64,000 bases of DNA from positions 1-64,000 of the forward strand of contig CAJTXR010000001.1 of assembly GCA_910584005.1 (NCBI GenBank), written 5' to 3'. Below the pieces are notes generated by a model. It did not search any database. It was given only the letters and a program-made list of their open reading frames with translations, and was not told the DNA's origin. The DNA is from an uncultured Anaeroplasmataceae bacterium. Its GTDB lineage: Bacteria; Bacillota_I; Bacilli_A; Acholeplasmatales; Anaeroplasmataceae. The position numbers and the translations under genes were made by a program. Below are positions 32,242 to 41,628 of the stretch, in pieces (positions within the stretch are counted from its first letter, which is position 1; each line of letters starts with the position of its first letter).

Positions 32242-34959
32242 ATGGATTATAAAGACACGTTATTTATGGGGAAAACAGAATTTGAAATGCGAGGGAATTT
32301 GAGTAATAAAGAACCTAACATTCAAAAAAAATGGGAAGATATGGATTTATATAACAAGGTTATAAAGAAAAATGAAGGAAAACGGGAGTATACTCTTCAT
32401 GATGGACCTCCATATGCAAATGGAGATATTCATTTAGGACATGCTTTAAATAAAATTCTTAAAGATTTTGTTGTTCGTTATAAAAATATGAATGGATTTA
32501 AATCTGTTTATATTCCAGGTTGGGATACTCATGGGTTACCAATTGAAAATGCGTTACAAAAATCAGGTATCAATCGTAAAGAAAAAAGTATTGCAGAATT
32601 TCGTGAGTTATGTGAGGCTTATGCTTATAAGCAGGTAGAACGGCAGAAAATTGGATTTAAGAGATTAGGCGTATTGGGGGATTTTGATCATCCTTACATT
32701 ACCCTTCAACCTGAGTTTGAAAAAGATCAAATTCTTGTTTTTGCAAAGATGGCAGAAAAAGGGTTGATTTATAAAGGATTAAAGCCAGTATATTGGTCCC
32801 CATCTAGTGAGTCCGCACTAGCAGAAGCAGAAATAGAATATCAAGATAAAGAGGATTTTTCCATCTATTTTAAATTACCTATTGTAAATTCTTCTGAGTT
32901 ACAGGGGGTAAGTTTCTTAGTATGGACCACAACTCCGTGGACATTACCAGCAAACCTAGCTGTATGTGCAGGACCAAACATTGAATATGTTTTAGCGGAT
33001 ACAGATAAAGGGAAATTCATTTTTGGCTTAGAATTAAAAGAAAAATTAACTGAGTTATTAGAATTGAAAGATGTCAAAATTCTAAAGGAGTATAAAGGAA
33101 GTGAATTGGAAGGAATTCAGTATAAACACCCCCTTTATGATCGCATTTCTCCTTGTATTTTAGGGGATTATGTATCGACTTCTGATGGTACAGGACTTGT
33201 TCATATCGCTCCTGGACACGGGGAAGATGACTTTATGGTTGGAAAAACCTATCATTTAGATATTTTATGTCCAGTAGATTCTAAAGGGTATATGACAAAA
33301 GAAGCAGGGAAATATGAAGGACTATTCTATTCTGTTTGTAATGAAGAGGTCATGAAAGATATGGATGCTTGTGGATGTCTAATGAAAGTGGTTAAAATTG
33401 TTCACAGCTATCCACATGATTGGCGAACCAAAAAGCCGGTTATCTTTAGAGCAACTCCACAGTGGTTTGCCTCAATTGACCCAATTAAAGATCAAATCTT
33501 ATCTGCAATTGATCAAATCACTTGGAATCCTAAGTGGGGCGATATCCGTATATCCAATATGATTAAGGATCGCCATGACTGGTGTATATCAAGACAAAGG
33601 GCTTGGGGAGTTCCAATTCCAATTTTCTATGCAGAAAATGGTGATGCTATTTTAGATCAAAATGTCTTTGCTCATATTGCAGATTTATTTGGAAAATATG
33701 GATCAAATATTTGGTTTATAAAGGATGCTAAAGATCTTTTACCAGAAGGCTATACACATAAAGGTAGTCCAAACGGGATATTTAGAAAAGAAACGGATAT
33801 CATGGATGTTTGGTTTGATAGTGGTTCTTCTTATCGACTTTTAAACCGAAGAGGAATCTCTTATCCTGCAGATTTATATTTAGAAGGGTCTGATCAGTAT
33901 CGTGGGTGGTTTAATTCCTCTATTATTACAGCAGTAGCTACAACTGGCATCGCTCCATATAAGACAGTTGTATCTCACGGTTTTACACTAGATGGCGAAG
34001 GAAGAAAAATGAGTAAATCCTTAGGAAATACAGTAGACCCAATTAAAATTTGTAATGAATATGGAGCTGATATTTTACGTTTGTGGGTAGCTTCAATTGA
34101 GTATCGTGCGGATATGCCACTATCTAAGGATATTTTAAAACAGGTTTCTGAAGCATATCGTAAGATTAGAAATACTTTACGCTTTTTAATGGCAAATACC
34201 TCTGATTTTGATCCTAAAAATGCACTATCTTATGATCAATTATTAAATGTAGACAAATATATGTATCTAAAATTGCAACGATTTATTACTGAAATAAAAA
34301 AGCATTATGATCATTTTGATTTTGGTGAGGTATATCGTTTGACGAACACCTATATTGCAAATACATTATCAGCCTTTTATTTGGATTTTACTAAGGATAT
34401 TTTATATATTGAGCATCCAACGAGCAAGAAACGACTTTCTTGTCAAACTGTATTTTATGAAATCTTGCTTGCTTTAATGAAGGTATTATCCCCAATTCTT
34501 CCTCATACGATGAGTGAAGCCTATGATTTGCTCCCATTTAAAGAAGCAGAAGATATATATCTTACTGATTTCCCAGAACCAATGCATATAAATGATTCTA
34601 TTGAGAATTTATTTGATGAATTTATGGAATATCGGGACCAAATATTAAAGGCATTAGAAGAGGCACGGGCAGAAAAAATTATAGGAAAAAGTTTTAATGC
34701 GAAGTTGACATTGACCTTAGATGGAAAAACAAAGGCTTTGTTTGAACAATTAAATATAGATATTGCTCAAGTATTAATTGTTTCTCAACTTGAATTAAAA
34801 GATGGTAAAGAATTTGGAATTGAAGTTACTAAAGCAGAAGGCTTTACTTGTGAACGCTGTTGGATGATTGTACCTCATATCAATGAAAATGGGTTATGCC
34901 CAAGATGCCAAACGATTGTGAATCAAGTAAAAAAGGAATCAACTGAATTAAGAAATTGA
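32242..34959 (+). CDS. ileS: Isoleucyl-tRNA synthetase
   Basis: A class I aminoacyl-tRNA synthetase of 905 residues that charges tRNA-Ile. The HIGH motif appears as HLGH at residues 64-67 and KMSKS at 589-593. The CP1 editing domain (with a VWTTTPWTLPAN block) lies between. The C-terminal zinc site CERCW...CPRC is complete, as in the bacterial type sensitive to mupirocin-class compounds. AGGAGG ribosome site directly before the ATG. Controlled by the T-box upstream. Confidence 0.98.
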   Translation: MDYKDTLFMGKTEFEMRGNLSNKEPNIQKKWEDMDLYNKVIKKNEGKREYTLHDGPPYANGDIHLGHALNKILKDFVVRYKNMNGFKSVYIPGWDTHGLPIENALQKSGINRKEKSIAEFRELCEAYAYKQVERQKIGFKRLGVLGDFDHPYITLQPEFEKDQILVFAKMAEKGLIYKGLKPVYWSPSSESALAEAEIEYQDKEDFSIYFKLPIVNSSELQGVSFLVWTTTPWTLPANLAVCAGPNIEYVLADTDKGKFIFGLELKEKLTELLELKDVKILKEYKGSELEGIQYKHPLYDRISPCILGDYVSTSDGTGLVHIAPGHGEDDFMVGKTYHLDILCPVDSKGYMTKEAGKYEGLFYSVCNEEVMKDMDACGCLMKVVKIVHSYPHDWRTKKPVIFRATPQWFASIDPIKDQILSAIDQITWNPKWGDIRISNMIKDRHDWCISRQRAWGVPIPIFYAENGDAILDQNVFAHIADLFGKYGSNIWFIKDAKDLLPEGYTHKGSPNGIFRKETDIMDVWFDSGSSYRLLNRRGISYPADLYLEGSDQYRGWFNSSIITAVATTGIAPYKTVVSHGFTLDGEGRKMSKSLGNTVDPIKICNEYGADILRLWVASIEYRADMPLSKDILKQVSEAYRKIRNTLRFLMANTSDFDPKNALSYDQLLNVDKYMYLKLQRFITEIKKHYDHFDFGEVYRLTNTYIANTLSAFYLDFTKDILYIEHPTSKKRLSCQTVFYEILLALMKVLSPILPHTMSEAYDLLPFKEAEDIYLTDFPEPMHINDSIENLFDEFMEYRDQILKALEEARAEKIIGKSFNAKLTLTLDGKTKALFEQLNIDIAQVLIVSQLELKDGKEFGIEVTKAEGFTCERCWMIVPHINENGLCPRCQTIVNQVKKESTELRN

Positions 34960-34976
34960 GCTCTTGAAGGATTATT

Positions 34977-35005
34977 TTGACATTTTTCTATTAAAATGTT
35001 AAAAT
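34977..35005 (+). promoter_or_regulatory. Near-consensus promoter of the unknown gene at 35034
   Basis: TTGACA (34977-34982), 17-nt spacer, TAAAAT (35000-35005). No terminator was found between ileS and this promoter, so read-through from ileS is possible. Confidence 0.75.
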
Positions 35006-35033
35006 ATTAAAAGGAATATAGGCGGTGAATTGC

Positions 35034-35888
35034 ATGTTATTTAAATTTTATTATTTAAAAGAAGGTACGAGAATTTTTGATCGTACAGATCTTTTAACTT
35101 ATTTTCAAGCAAATCCAAATATATCTATAGAAAAAAGGGGAGAAGAACGTGATTTTATTTTTCATCACCCTATCTTAGATTTTACTGCCCATTTTATATT
35201 ATCTTCTAAGAGTGCAATTCCTCATTTAGAACGTTTAGATCCAAAATATTATGATGTGAATTTTAGAGTTGAATTTGACATTAAACTTCCTACATATTGT
35301 GTAGAGTTGATTTTAGATATTGCTGAAGAGTTGGCTAAAATTTTTAAATTTGTAGTTTACAATGAATCCTATGAAAATGCAGTCCCTTTCCGTAAAAATG
35401 CTTTAGCTAAAACATTTGAAATATGGAAAAATGCTTACAAGAATAAAAATGAAGAAGAGGTAGCTTCTTATAGTCGGATTGATCCTACAAGTTTATCCCA
35501 AATTTATAATTATATTCTTCGGAAACCCAAATTGGAAGTTCTATTAGATAAGAATAAAATTCAAATATCAGATTACTTTTTTATGAGAACGGATCGCTCT
35601 AGAACGGCTTTTGTTTGTATGTCATGGGATGGAAATACACCTTTTATTATCCCACCTGGAATTGATATTTTATATTATAGTGAACCAAAAAATCAGAAAT
35701 ATATTGCGATGGATGAACTTAGTAGTAAAGCAGACAAATTTTTGAAACCTATTGATGGATATGGCAGTATTAAAATGGTTGATGGAAAATCCGTGAATAA
35801 AGTAAAAAAGATTATTACAAAAAACAAATTTGCACCTCTCACAGTGGAATTAAAAGAAATTAATTTAAATGAGATTTTAGATATTTAA
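35034..35888 (+). CDS. Conserved-looking cytoplasmic protein of unknown function
   Basis: About 284 residues, no signal or membrane spans. The N-terminal half (FKFYYLKEGTRIFDRTDLL; DVNFRVEFDIKLPTYCVELI) looks like a mixed alpha/beta domain; the C-terminal half includes FFMRTDRSRTAFVCMSWDG and IPPGIDILYY, then a Lys-rich tail. No family is recognised. GGCGGTG lies 6 nt before this ATG; an in-frame GTG at 35025 overlaps it. It may be co-transcribed with deoC (35-base gap). Confidence 0.7.
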   Translation: MLFKFYYLKEGTRIFDRTDLLTYFQANPNISIEKRGEERDFIFHHPILDFTAHFILSSKSAIPHLERLDPKYYDVNFRVEFDIKLPTYCVELILDIAEELAKIFKFVVYNESYENAVPFRKNALAKTFEIWKNAYKNKNEEEVASYSRIDPTSLSQIYNYILRKPKLEVLLDKNKIQISDYFFMRTDRSRTAFVCMSWDGNTPFIIPPGIDILYYSEPKNQKYIAMDELSSKADKFLKPIDGYGSIKMVDGKSVNKVKKIITKNKFAPLTVELKEINLNEILDI

Positions 35889-35923
35889 GTATAAGAATGA
35901 AAAAAAGAAAGGATAATAACAAT

Positions 35924-36577
35924 ATGGAAAAAGCGAAATATATTGATCATACAATTTTAAAAGCAGTTGCTACATACGATGATATTTTGACCTTGTGTAA
36001 TGAAGCTAATAAATATCATTTTGCCTCAGTATGTGTAAATCCAAGTAATGTATCTTTAGCTCATCGGCTATTAAATGGGTCTGATGTGTTAACTTGTACA
36101 GTGGTTGGTTTTCCTTTAGGGGCAACACCTAGTGATGTAAAAGCCTATGAAACCACAAGAGCGATTGCTGATGGAGCAGATGAAATTGACATGGTCATTA
36201 ACATCGGTATGGCAAAAGCTCATAACTGGGAATATGTATATGAAGATATTAAGGCTGTTGTAGATGCAGCCCATGGGGTATTAGTTAAAGTAATCATTGA
36301 ATGTTGCTATTTAACTGATGAGGAAAAAGTTGAAGCCTGTAAGGCATCTATTAAGGCAGGAGCAGATTTTGTTAAAACATCGACTGGCTTTGGTACAGGT
36401 GGTGCTACTGTAGAAGATGTTCAATTGATGAAAAAAACGGTAGGTACTGCTTGTAAGGTTAAGGCTGCAGGTGGAATTCGAGATCGCAAAACGTTTGAAG
36501 ATATGATTGCTGCAGGGGCAGACCGTATTGGTTGTAGCTGTGGCGTAAAAATTATGGAGGAATACGAAAATGAGTAA
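35924..36577 (+). CDS. deoC: Deoxyribose-phosphate aldolase
   Basis: It splits 2-deoxyribose 5-phosphate to glyceraldehyde 3-phosphate and acetaldehyde in nucleoside breakdown. The 217-residue TIM barrel has the Schiff-base lysine Lys151 in FVKTSTGFGTGGAT, a second active-site lysine Lys180 in KVKAAGGI, and DEIDMVINIG. ATG at 35924 follows AAAGGAT; the frame extends back to 35897 with no site. It overlaps deoD by eight bases, forming a deoCD nucleoside-salvage unit. Confidence 0.97.
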   Translation: MEKAKYIDHTILKAVATYDDILTLCNEANKYHFASVCVNPSNVSLAHRLLNGSDVLTCTVVGFPLGATPSDVKAYETTRAIADGADEIDMVINIGMAKAHNWEYVYEDIKAVVDAAHGVLVKVIIECCYLTDEEKVEACKASIKAGADFVKTSTGFGTGGATVEDVQLMKKTVGTACKVKAAGGIRDRKTFEDMIAAGADRIGCSCGVKIMEEYENE

Positions 36578-37295
36578 AATACCTACACCACATATTCAAT
36601 GTGCAGATGCATCTAAAATTGCTAAAACAGTTCTAATGCCTGGAGATCCATTACGGGCAAAGTTTATTGCAGAACACTTTTTAACAGATGTTGAATGCTT
36701 TACTGAAACTAGAAATATGTATGGATATACAGGAAAGTATATGGGAAAACGAATTTCAGTTATGGGATCTGGTATGGGGATGCCATCTATTGGAATTTAT
36801 TCAGCTGAACTCTATCAATTCTATGGTGTGGAAACCATCATTCGTATTGGTTCTGCTGGATCTTACGATGTTTCCTTAGATATTTATGATACAGTATTAG
36901 TTACAGAGGCATTTTCAGAATCAAGTTATGCAAAAGTTGCATTTGGAATGAGAGGCAAAACTTTAAAGAGTTCCGCTTCTGTGAATAATAAATTACGGGC
37001 CGCTGCTTCTAAATTGAACATTGAGTTAAAGGATGCAAAAGTTCATTCAAGTGATGTATTCTATTCTAATAATCCGAATTTATGGCAAGAGGTTCGGGAT
37101 CAATACGGATGCAAATGTGTGGAAATGGAAAGTTTTGCCTTATTTGCAAATGCAAAGGCGTTTGGTAAAAAAGCAGCTTGCTTACTTACCATTTCGGATT
37201 CGTTTGTAAATCATAAAGTTACAACTAGTGAAGAGCGTCAAAAGAATTTCACAAATATGATGAAAATTGCTTTAGAATTAGCAAGCAATAAGTAG
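36570..37295 (+). CDS. deoD: Purine nucleoside phosphorylase, DeoD type
   Basis: A hexameric-type phosphorylase (241 residues) that releases purine bases from ribo- and deoxyribonucleosides. Family blocks are MPGDPLRAKFIAE, MGSGMGMPSIGIYSAEL, CVEMESFALFANA and TISDSFV with the catalytic Asp. Its start lies inside the end of deoC (GGAGG in the deoC 3' end). Product deoxyribose 1-phosphate would feed DeoC after a phosphopentomutase step, whose gene is not in this window. Confidence 0.97.
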   Translation: MSKIPTPHIQCADASKIAKTVLMPGDPLRAKFIAEHFLTDVECFTETRNMYGYTGKYMGKRISVMGSGMGMPSIGIYSAELYQFYGVETIIRIGSAGSYDVSLDIYDTVLVTEAFSESSYAKVAFGMRGKTLKSSASVNNKLRAAASKLNIELKDAKVHSSDVFYSNNPNLWQEVRDQYGCKCVEMESFALFANAKAFGKKAACLLTISDSFVNHKVTTSEERQKNFTNMMKIALELASNK

Positions 37296-37323
37296 AAAGA
37301 AGATGTAAATCTTCTTTTTATTT
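37296..37323 (+). terminator. Intrinsic terminator after deoD
   Basis: AAAGAAGAT pairs with ATCTTCTTT around GTAA, followed by a T-rich tail. Confidence 0.85.
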
Positions 37324-37339
37324 TAGAAAGGATTTAAAA

Positions 37340-38530
37340 ATGGATATTATTATAGAACAGACTAAATTTCATAGAATTCTATTAAAAAAATTTTTGATTC
37401 GTCCATTAGATATAAAGGAGATCGCAATCCGAAATCTATTATGTTACTATCAAGAGCTTATATGTAAAAAGTATCCTCAAGAAGAACAGATGCTTCAATT
37501 TCTAGAAGAATTATATGATGCAAAATTCAAGGTGGATATCCTTCATTATGGAACATATTCCTTATTTGAATATTCGTTAGAATGCGTAGATCCATTCTAT
37601 ATTGAAGATCAAACCTATACACTAGATGTTCTAATTGATGCTTTTGATTTGCTTACAATTCCTTATTTTAAAAATGGGTGTGCAGAACCTATGGCATTTA
37701 AACGAGCTCTAGAAATCTATCAAAGTGATCTTTATTCTTATTTAGATTCCTTTGAAATGCGAGCGTTTGATCAAGCTATTAAAACCTACTTTAAGGGAAC
37801 TTTAAGAGAATATAGCAAATTAGGAAGCCTCTCAGAAATAGAAAAGATTACCCCTAAAGATCTTTATCAATATTATTTAAAGATTCAAAAGGATGAAATA
37901 CTCACCATTATGACTGGTCGTGGAGTTCAAACGAAAGAAACCATAGGTCATATTTCTTTCAAAAAGGACTTTCAATTTAAAAAACGAAATCCAGTAAGTC
38001 AAAGGATTCATGAGCCGTTTATCTCCAAGCAATGTTATTTAGAAGTAATTTATGATCCTCAAATATTTGCAGATGATCCATTGTACCCATCTATGCTTGT
38101 ATTAAACTATATTTTAGGGGGTAGTCCTTTTTCTAAACTTTTTTATGAGGTGCGAGAACAAGAAGGATTATGCTATTCAATATCTTCATCTTATCTAGCT
38201 ACAAGTGGAATTCTCATTCTTTCCTGTAGTACTGAAAAAAATCTAGTTCCTAAAGTTTTAAAATCAGTTGAAAAAGTTTTTAAAACATTATTTAATTCTA
38301 TTTCTTTAAAAGAAATTAAGGAAAGCATTCTTTCTTTAAAACTAGAAGAAGAGGATTATATTGAAACAGCTGTTTATTCATATTTAACAGATCATTTCTT
38401 TTTAGATTATCCTTCTGCAGTTAAAGAAATCGAATCTATAAAGTTAGTAACTTTAAAATCTTTACAACAAGCGTACGAAAAAATGAAATGTAGCTTAATT
38501 TACACCTTTGGAGGTGATGAAAATGCATAA
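37340..38530 (+). CDS. yfmF: M16-family protein YfmF (non-catalytic partner)
   Basis: A peptidase M16-fold protein of 396 residues. It lacks the HxxEH zinc motif but keeps the C-terminal block GGSPFSKLFYEVREQEGLCY with the Arg/Tyr pair used for substrate binding. This is the pattern of YfmF, the inactive partner of YfmH; in Bacillus the pair is linked to EF-P modification. AGAAAGGA precedes the ATG. It overlaps yfmH by eight bases. Confidence 0.9.
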   Translation: MDIIIEQTKFHRILLKKFLIRPLDIKEIAIRNLLCYYQELICKKYPQEEQMLQFLEELYDAKFKVDILHYGTYSLFEYSLECVDPFYIEDQTYTLDVLIDAFDLLTIPYFKNGCAEPMAFKRALEIYQSDLYSYLDSFEMRAFDQAIKTYFKGTLREYSKLGSLSEIEKITPKDLYQYYLKIQKDEILTIMTGRGVQTKETIGHISFKKDFQFKKRNPVSQRIHEPFISKQCYLEVIYDPQIFADDPLYPSMLVLNYILGGSPFSKLFYEVREQEGLCYSISSSYLATSGILILSCSTEKNLVPKVLKSVEKVFKTLFNSISLKEIKESILSLKLEEEDYIETAVYSYLTDHFFLDYPSAVKEIESIKLVTLKSLQQAYEKMKCSLIYTFGGDENA

Positions 38531-39743
38531 TGTATTTGAGCATACTTATAAAGGATTAAACATCATCTGTGTAGAACAAAAATCTTTTAAAAAAAGTTAT
38601 GTTGGTATCGGAACACGCTTTGGTGGTGGAGATTTTTTAAACTCTTCCTTTCATTATAGTGGTCTTGCTCATTTTATTGAGCACCAGCTCTTTCAAATGC
38701 CTACTGGAGATGCATTTGAAGGTTTTGCAAAACAGAACGCCAAAGCCAACGCCTACACCACAATTGATAAAACGATATATTACTTTACAACAATCCATTC
38801 TATATATAAGCCTTTAGAATTATTATTGACAATGTATTTTACCCCTTATTTTAAAAAAGAAGCAGTCGAAAAGGAAAAGGGAATTATACTATCAGAAATT
38901 GAAGAAGTTTTGGATGATATCCAGTCTGAATTTGCAATTCAAATGCTGAAGCATTTATATCCAAAGGATCCATTTTCTTCAAAGGTGGTTGGAGAAACCT
39001 CTAGTATAAAAAAGATGAATGAGAATATTTTATTGGCGGGATATAAAAGATATTATACAACGAAAAATTCAGTATTAGTTCTTATTACACCTGAAAGTTA
39101 TCAAGATATTTTTGATAGAATAAAAACCATTATGGATCATCTTCCCTGTTCTCAAAAAGGGGTTCGTCATGCTCCTATGGTTATATCTGATGCTCCTAAA
39201 CCATCATTTACGATGACCTCCTCTAGTTCTCAAACGATGGTATCAGTAGGGATTCGCTTTAGAAACCAAAGAAGAACACCTCAATTTTGTAATGCGATTA
39301 TTGCCATTCTAGATAGCATTTTATCTCCTACATCTAAATTTTATCAAGAACTTTATCAAGACAATCTCTTTTATGCCGATATTGATTATATGGTTCATCA
39401 ATCTAAGGATGCAAGCTATGTTATGATTACTACCTATTCTTTACAACCTGAAGTCTTTATCAAGCGGGTTATAGAGAAGTTGAAAAATTTGAGTACTAAA
39501 GAAATTGATAAAAACTCCATCATTCGTACTCTAAAGTATTTAAAAGCAAAATATATTACAAATTTAGATGATATATCAGTTTTAGGAGATGAGATTTTGA
39601 GCTTAGCATTAGAAGGCTTATCTTATTTTAAAGAAGAAAATGTATGTTTAAAACTCACATATGATGAAATCATCAAATTCTTAGTCGAATTTCATAACGC
39701 TTTTTATAGTTATGGAATTTGTAAAAAAAATGAAAATAAATAA
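38523..39743 (+). CDS. yfmH: M16-family zinc peptidase YfmH
   Basis: The catalytic partner of YfmF, about 406 residues. The inverted zinc motif HFIEH is at residues 50-54, with the distal glutamates in KEKGIILSEIEE (118-128). GGAGGTG lies 6 nt before ATG 38523; an in-frame ATG at 38517 is too close to the site. The order yfmF-yfmH is the one usual in Bacillota. Confidence 0.93.
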   Translation: MHNVFEHTYKGLNIICVEQKSFKKSYVGIGTRFGGGDFLNSSFHYSGLAHFIEHQLFQMPTGDAFEGFAKQNAKANAYTTIDKTIYYFTTIHSIYKPLELLLTMYFTPYFKKEAVEKEKGIILSEIEEVLDDIQSEFAIQMLKHLYPKDPFSSKVVGETSSIKKMNENILLAGYKRYYTTKNSVLVLITPESYQDIFDRIKTIMDHLPCSQKGVRHAPMVISDAPKPSFTMTSSSSQTMVSVGIRFRNQRRTPQFCNAIIAILDSILSPTSKFYQELYQDNLFYADIDYMVHQSKDASYVMITTYSLQPEVFIKRVIEKLKNLSTKEIDKNSIIRTLKYLKAKYITNLDDISVLGDEILSLALEGLSYFKEENVCLKLTYDEIIKFLVEFHNAFYSYGICKKNENK

Positions 39744-39771
39744 GTTTTCATCTTATGTTTCTTATTCTTTT

Positions 39772-39798
39772 AAAGATTACGTTTGTAATCTTTTTTTA
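39772..39798 (+). terminator. Intrinsic terminator after yfmH
   Basis: AAAGATTAC pairs with GTAATCTTT around GTTT-type loop bases, followed by seven T residues. Confidence 0.92.
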
Positions 39799-39890
39799 AA
39801 TTTATAAAATAACGCTCTTTTTAAAAAAATTGATATTTAAATCCTTTAAAATTTCGATTTTAGAAATTGGGAGAATCTTTAAAATTTTGA

Positions 39891-39921
39891 TATAACTACC
39901 TCATAAGGAAAATATCCTTAT
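39891..39921 (+). promoter_or_regulatory. ssb promoter with a hairpin at the mRNA 5' end
   Basis: TATAAC (39891-39896) with TGA in front is an extended -10; a weak TTGGGA lies 18 nt upstream. Transcription should start at about 39903, where ATAAGGA (39903-39909) and TCCTTAT (39915-39921) form a perfect 7-bp hairpin, so the mRNA would begin with a stem-loop. Confidence 0.5.
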
Positions 39922-39953
39922 CCGAATACAGAATTAAAAGAAAGGAGGAACAT

Positions 39954-40316
39954 ATGTACAATTATTTTATGTTGATGGGACGTTTAGTCGCAGATCCTGA
40001 AGTAAAAGAACTTGCTGAAGGAAAAAAGGTCATGAATGTTCGTTTGGCAGTAGCTAGAGGATTTCAAAATATCAAAGGAGAATATGAAACAGATTTTTTC
40101 ACTATAGTATTTTGGGATTATCTTGTGGATTATGCGAAAGATAATTTAAAGAAAGGACTTCCAGTATTAATTAAAGGACGTATTCAAACGACTAAGGCAG
40201 AAATGGCAGGTGGATACATGCTAAACTATCCGACTTTAATTGGAGAACGTATTATGTTCTTTAATCCGCCTACAGTCCCTCAAAAAGAAGAGGGGGAAGG
40301 AAAAGAAAATGAATAA
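39954..40316 (+). CDS. ssb: Single-stranded DNA-binding protein
   Basis: A 120-residue OB-fold protein. MGRLVADPEVKEL, VRLAVARGF, TDFFTIVFWDYLVDYA and VLIKGRIQTT are the usual SSB blocks. The tail is short and acidic (EEGEGKENE) without the classic DDDIPF ending, so binding to SSB partners may differ. It is not in the rpsF-ssb-rpsR cluster; the genome may hold another copy. AAAGGAGG precedes the ATG. Confidence 0.88.
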   Translation: MYNYFMLMGRLVADPEVKELAEGKKVMNVRLAVARGFQNIKGEYETDFFTIVFWDYLVDYAKDNLKKGLPVLIKGRIQTTKAEMAGGYMLNYPTLIGERIMFFNPPTVPQKEEGEGKENE

Positions 40317-40318
40317 AT

Positions 40319-40356
40319 AGTAAAAAGGCTAAGATTTTTTTCTTAGCCTTTTTACT
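40319..40356. terminator. Bidirectional terminator between ssb and HD gene
   Basis: AGTAAAAAGGCTAAGA pairs exactly with TCTTAGCCTTTTTACT. It serves both converging genes. Confidence 0.93.
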
Positions 40357-40835
40357 ACTTTCTTTCTTAATTTTAAAGCCTTATAGTCTTGTCTTGCTGC
40401 CACTTTATCAAAAATGCAAATCAACCATCCAGCTTTGGTTGTTGGAGGAATCAAGGTAAGAGGAAACATATGGTGAGCCATGTTTCTTTTTTCTCTTTGA
40501 TTGATTTGATATAGTTTTTTTGCATTTTTTACCGCCTTTGCAGGATGAAACAAGCCGTGTAAATGAACCCCATTATGTTTATCATGCCAATCATAAAAAT
40601 ATAAATCATGGAGTAATGCTGAACGTATTAATTCTTCATAATTGAGTTTGATTTTTTTCTTTTTTGCATAAGTGTAGGATAAATAAGCAACTTTAAGGAC
40701 ATGCGTGTAGGTCGTAATTGTTCCATGATGGTAAAATTGCTTTAATCTTAAGAAGTCTTGTGTATGAATAATTTTATGTATTGTTGTAAAGAAAAAGGAT
40801 TTATCCTCTTTCGTTAGTTCGTATTTTTTTCTCAT
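40329..40835 (-). CDS. HD-domain phosphohydrolase-type protein
   Basis: A 168-residue HD-superfamily protein: His near 45 in TYTHVLKVA, the HD pair His76-Asp77 in ALLHDLYFYDWHD, and HLHGLFHPAKAV. Substrate unknown (nucleotide or phosphoester). The strand has TATAAT only six bases before this ATG (MRKKYEL) and no ribosome site, so the mRNA is probably leaderless. The frame extends back to 40853 through that -10 element. Confidence 0.83.
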   Translation of the reverse strand: MRKKYELTKEDKSFFFTTIHKIIHTQDFLRLKQFYHHGTITTYTHVLKVAYLSYTYAKKKKIKLNYEELIRSALLHDLYFYDWHDKHNGVHLHGLFHPAKAVKNAKKLYQINQREKRNMAHHMFPLTLIPPTTKAGWLICIFDKVAARQDYKALKLRKKVVKRLRKKS

Positions 40836-40926
40836 GCTTTTATTATATAACAAAAATTGAAATTATAAATACATTTTTATGAAAAAATGTTATAATAAAA
40901 ATAAAATTGCAGTTGGAAGTGAAAGT

Positions 40927-41628
40927 ATGGCTTTTATAGAAGTTAAAAATTTAAAAAAAACTTATGGTATAAAGGATACCTGTATATATGCTTTAGATGA
41001 TGTTTCATTTGAACTAGAGCAACATGAGCTCGTTGTTATTCTAGGAGCGAGTGGAGCTGGTAAATCTACACTTTTGAATCTTTTGGGTGGTATGGATTAT
41101 GCAAGTAGTGGAAACTACTTTGTGAATGGTATAGAAGTAACGAAAATGAAAGAAAAGGAATTGGCTTTATTTCGGAGAAATCATGTTGGCTTTGTTTTCC
41201 AATTTTATAATCTTATGCCAAATTTAACTGCATATGAAAATGTAAAACTTTCCATTGCTCATGCTAAGGATTTTATAGATCCTAAAGAGGCACTATCTTT
41301 AGTAGGGCTTGATCAACGATTAAATAATTTTCCTTCAAGCCTTTCTGGAGGAGAACAGCAAAGAGTAGCAATCGCGAGAGCCATTGTAAAAAAACCAGAG
41401 ATTCTTTTATGTGATGAGCCAACAGGAGCCTTAGATAGTAAAACTGGAAAAAGTATTTTAAAGCTCTTAAAGCGGATTAGTGAACAAGGAAATCAAAGCG
41501 TAATCATTGTTACTCATAATGCGAATATTGCGTATGTGGCAGATCGTGTAATTCATTTGAGTGATGGAAAAATTGTGAAAAATGAAATTAATCCTAAGCC
41601 TCTAGATATTGAGGAAATCGAGTGGTGA
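40927..41628 (+). CDS. ABC transporter ATPase (LolD/MacB-type)
   Basis: A 233-residue ATPase. Walker A GASGAGKS, Q-loop VFQFYNLMPNL, signature LSGGEQQR and Walker B LLCDEPTGALDS are the MacB/LolD pattern. The ATG at 40927 follows GGAAGTG; the frame continues back to 40879 without a site. It overlaps the FtsX-type permease by seven bases. Such pairs in Bacillota move peptides or lipids, or act in envelope stress; the cargo is not visible. Confidence 0.93.
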   Translation: MAFIEVKNLKKTYGIKDTCIYALDDVSFELEQHELVVILGASGAGKSTLLNLLGGMDYASSGNYFVNGIEVTKMKEKELALFRRNHVGFVFQFYNLMPNLTAYENVKLSIAHAKDFIDPKEALSLVGLDQRLNNFPSSLSGGEQQRVAIARAIVKKPEILLCDEPTGALDSKTGKSILKLLKRISEQGNQSVIIVTHNANIAYVADRVIHLSDGKIVKNEINPKPLDIEEIEW

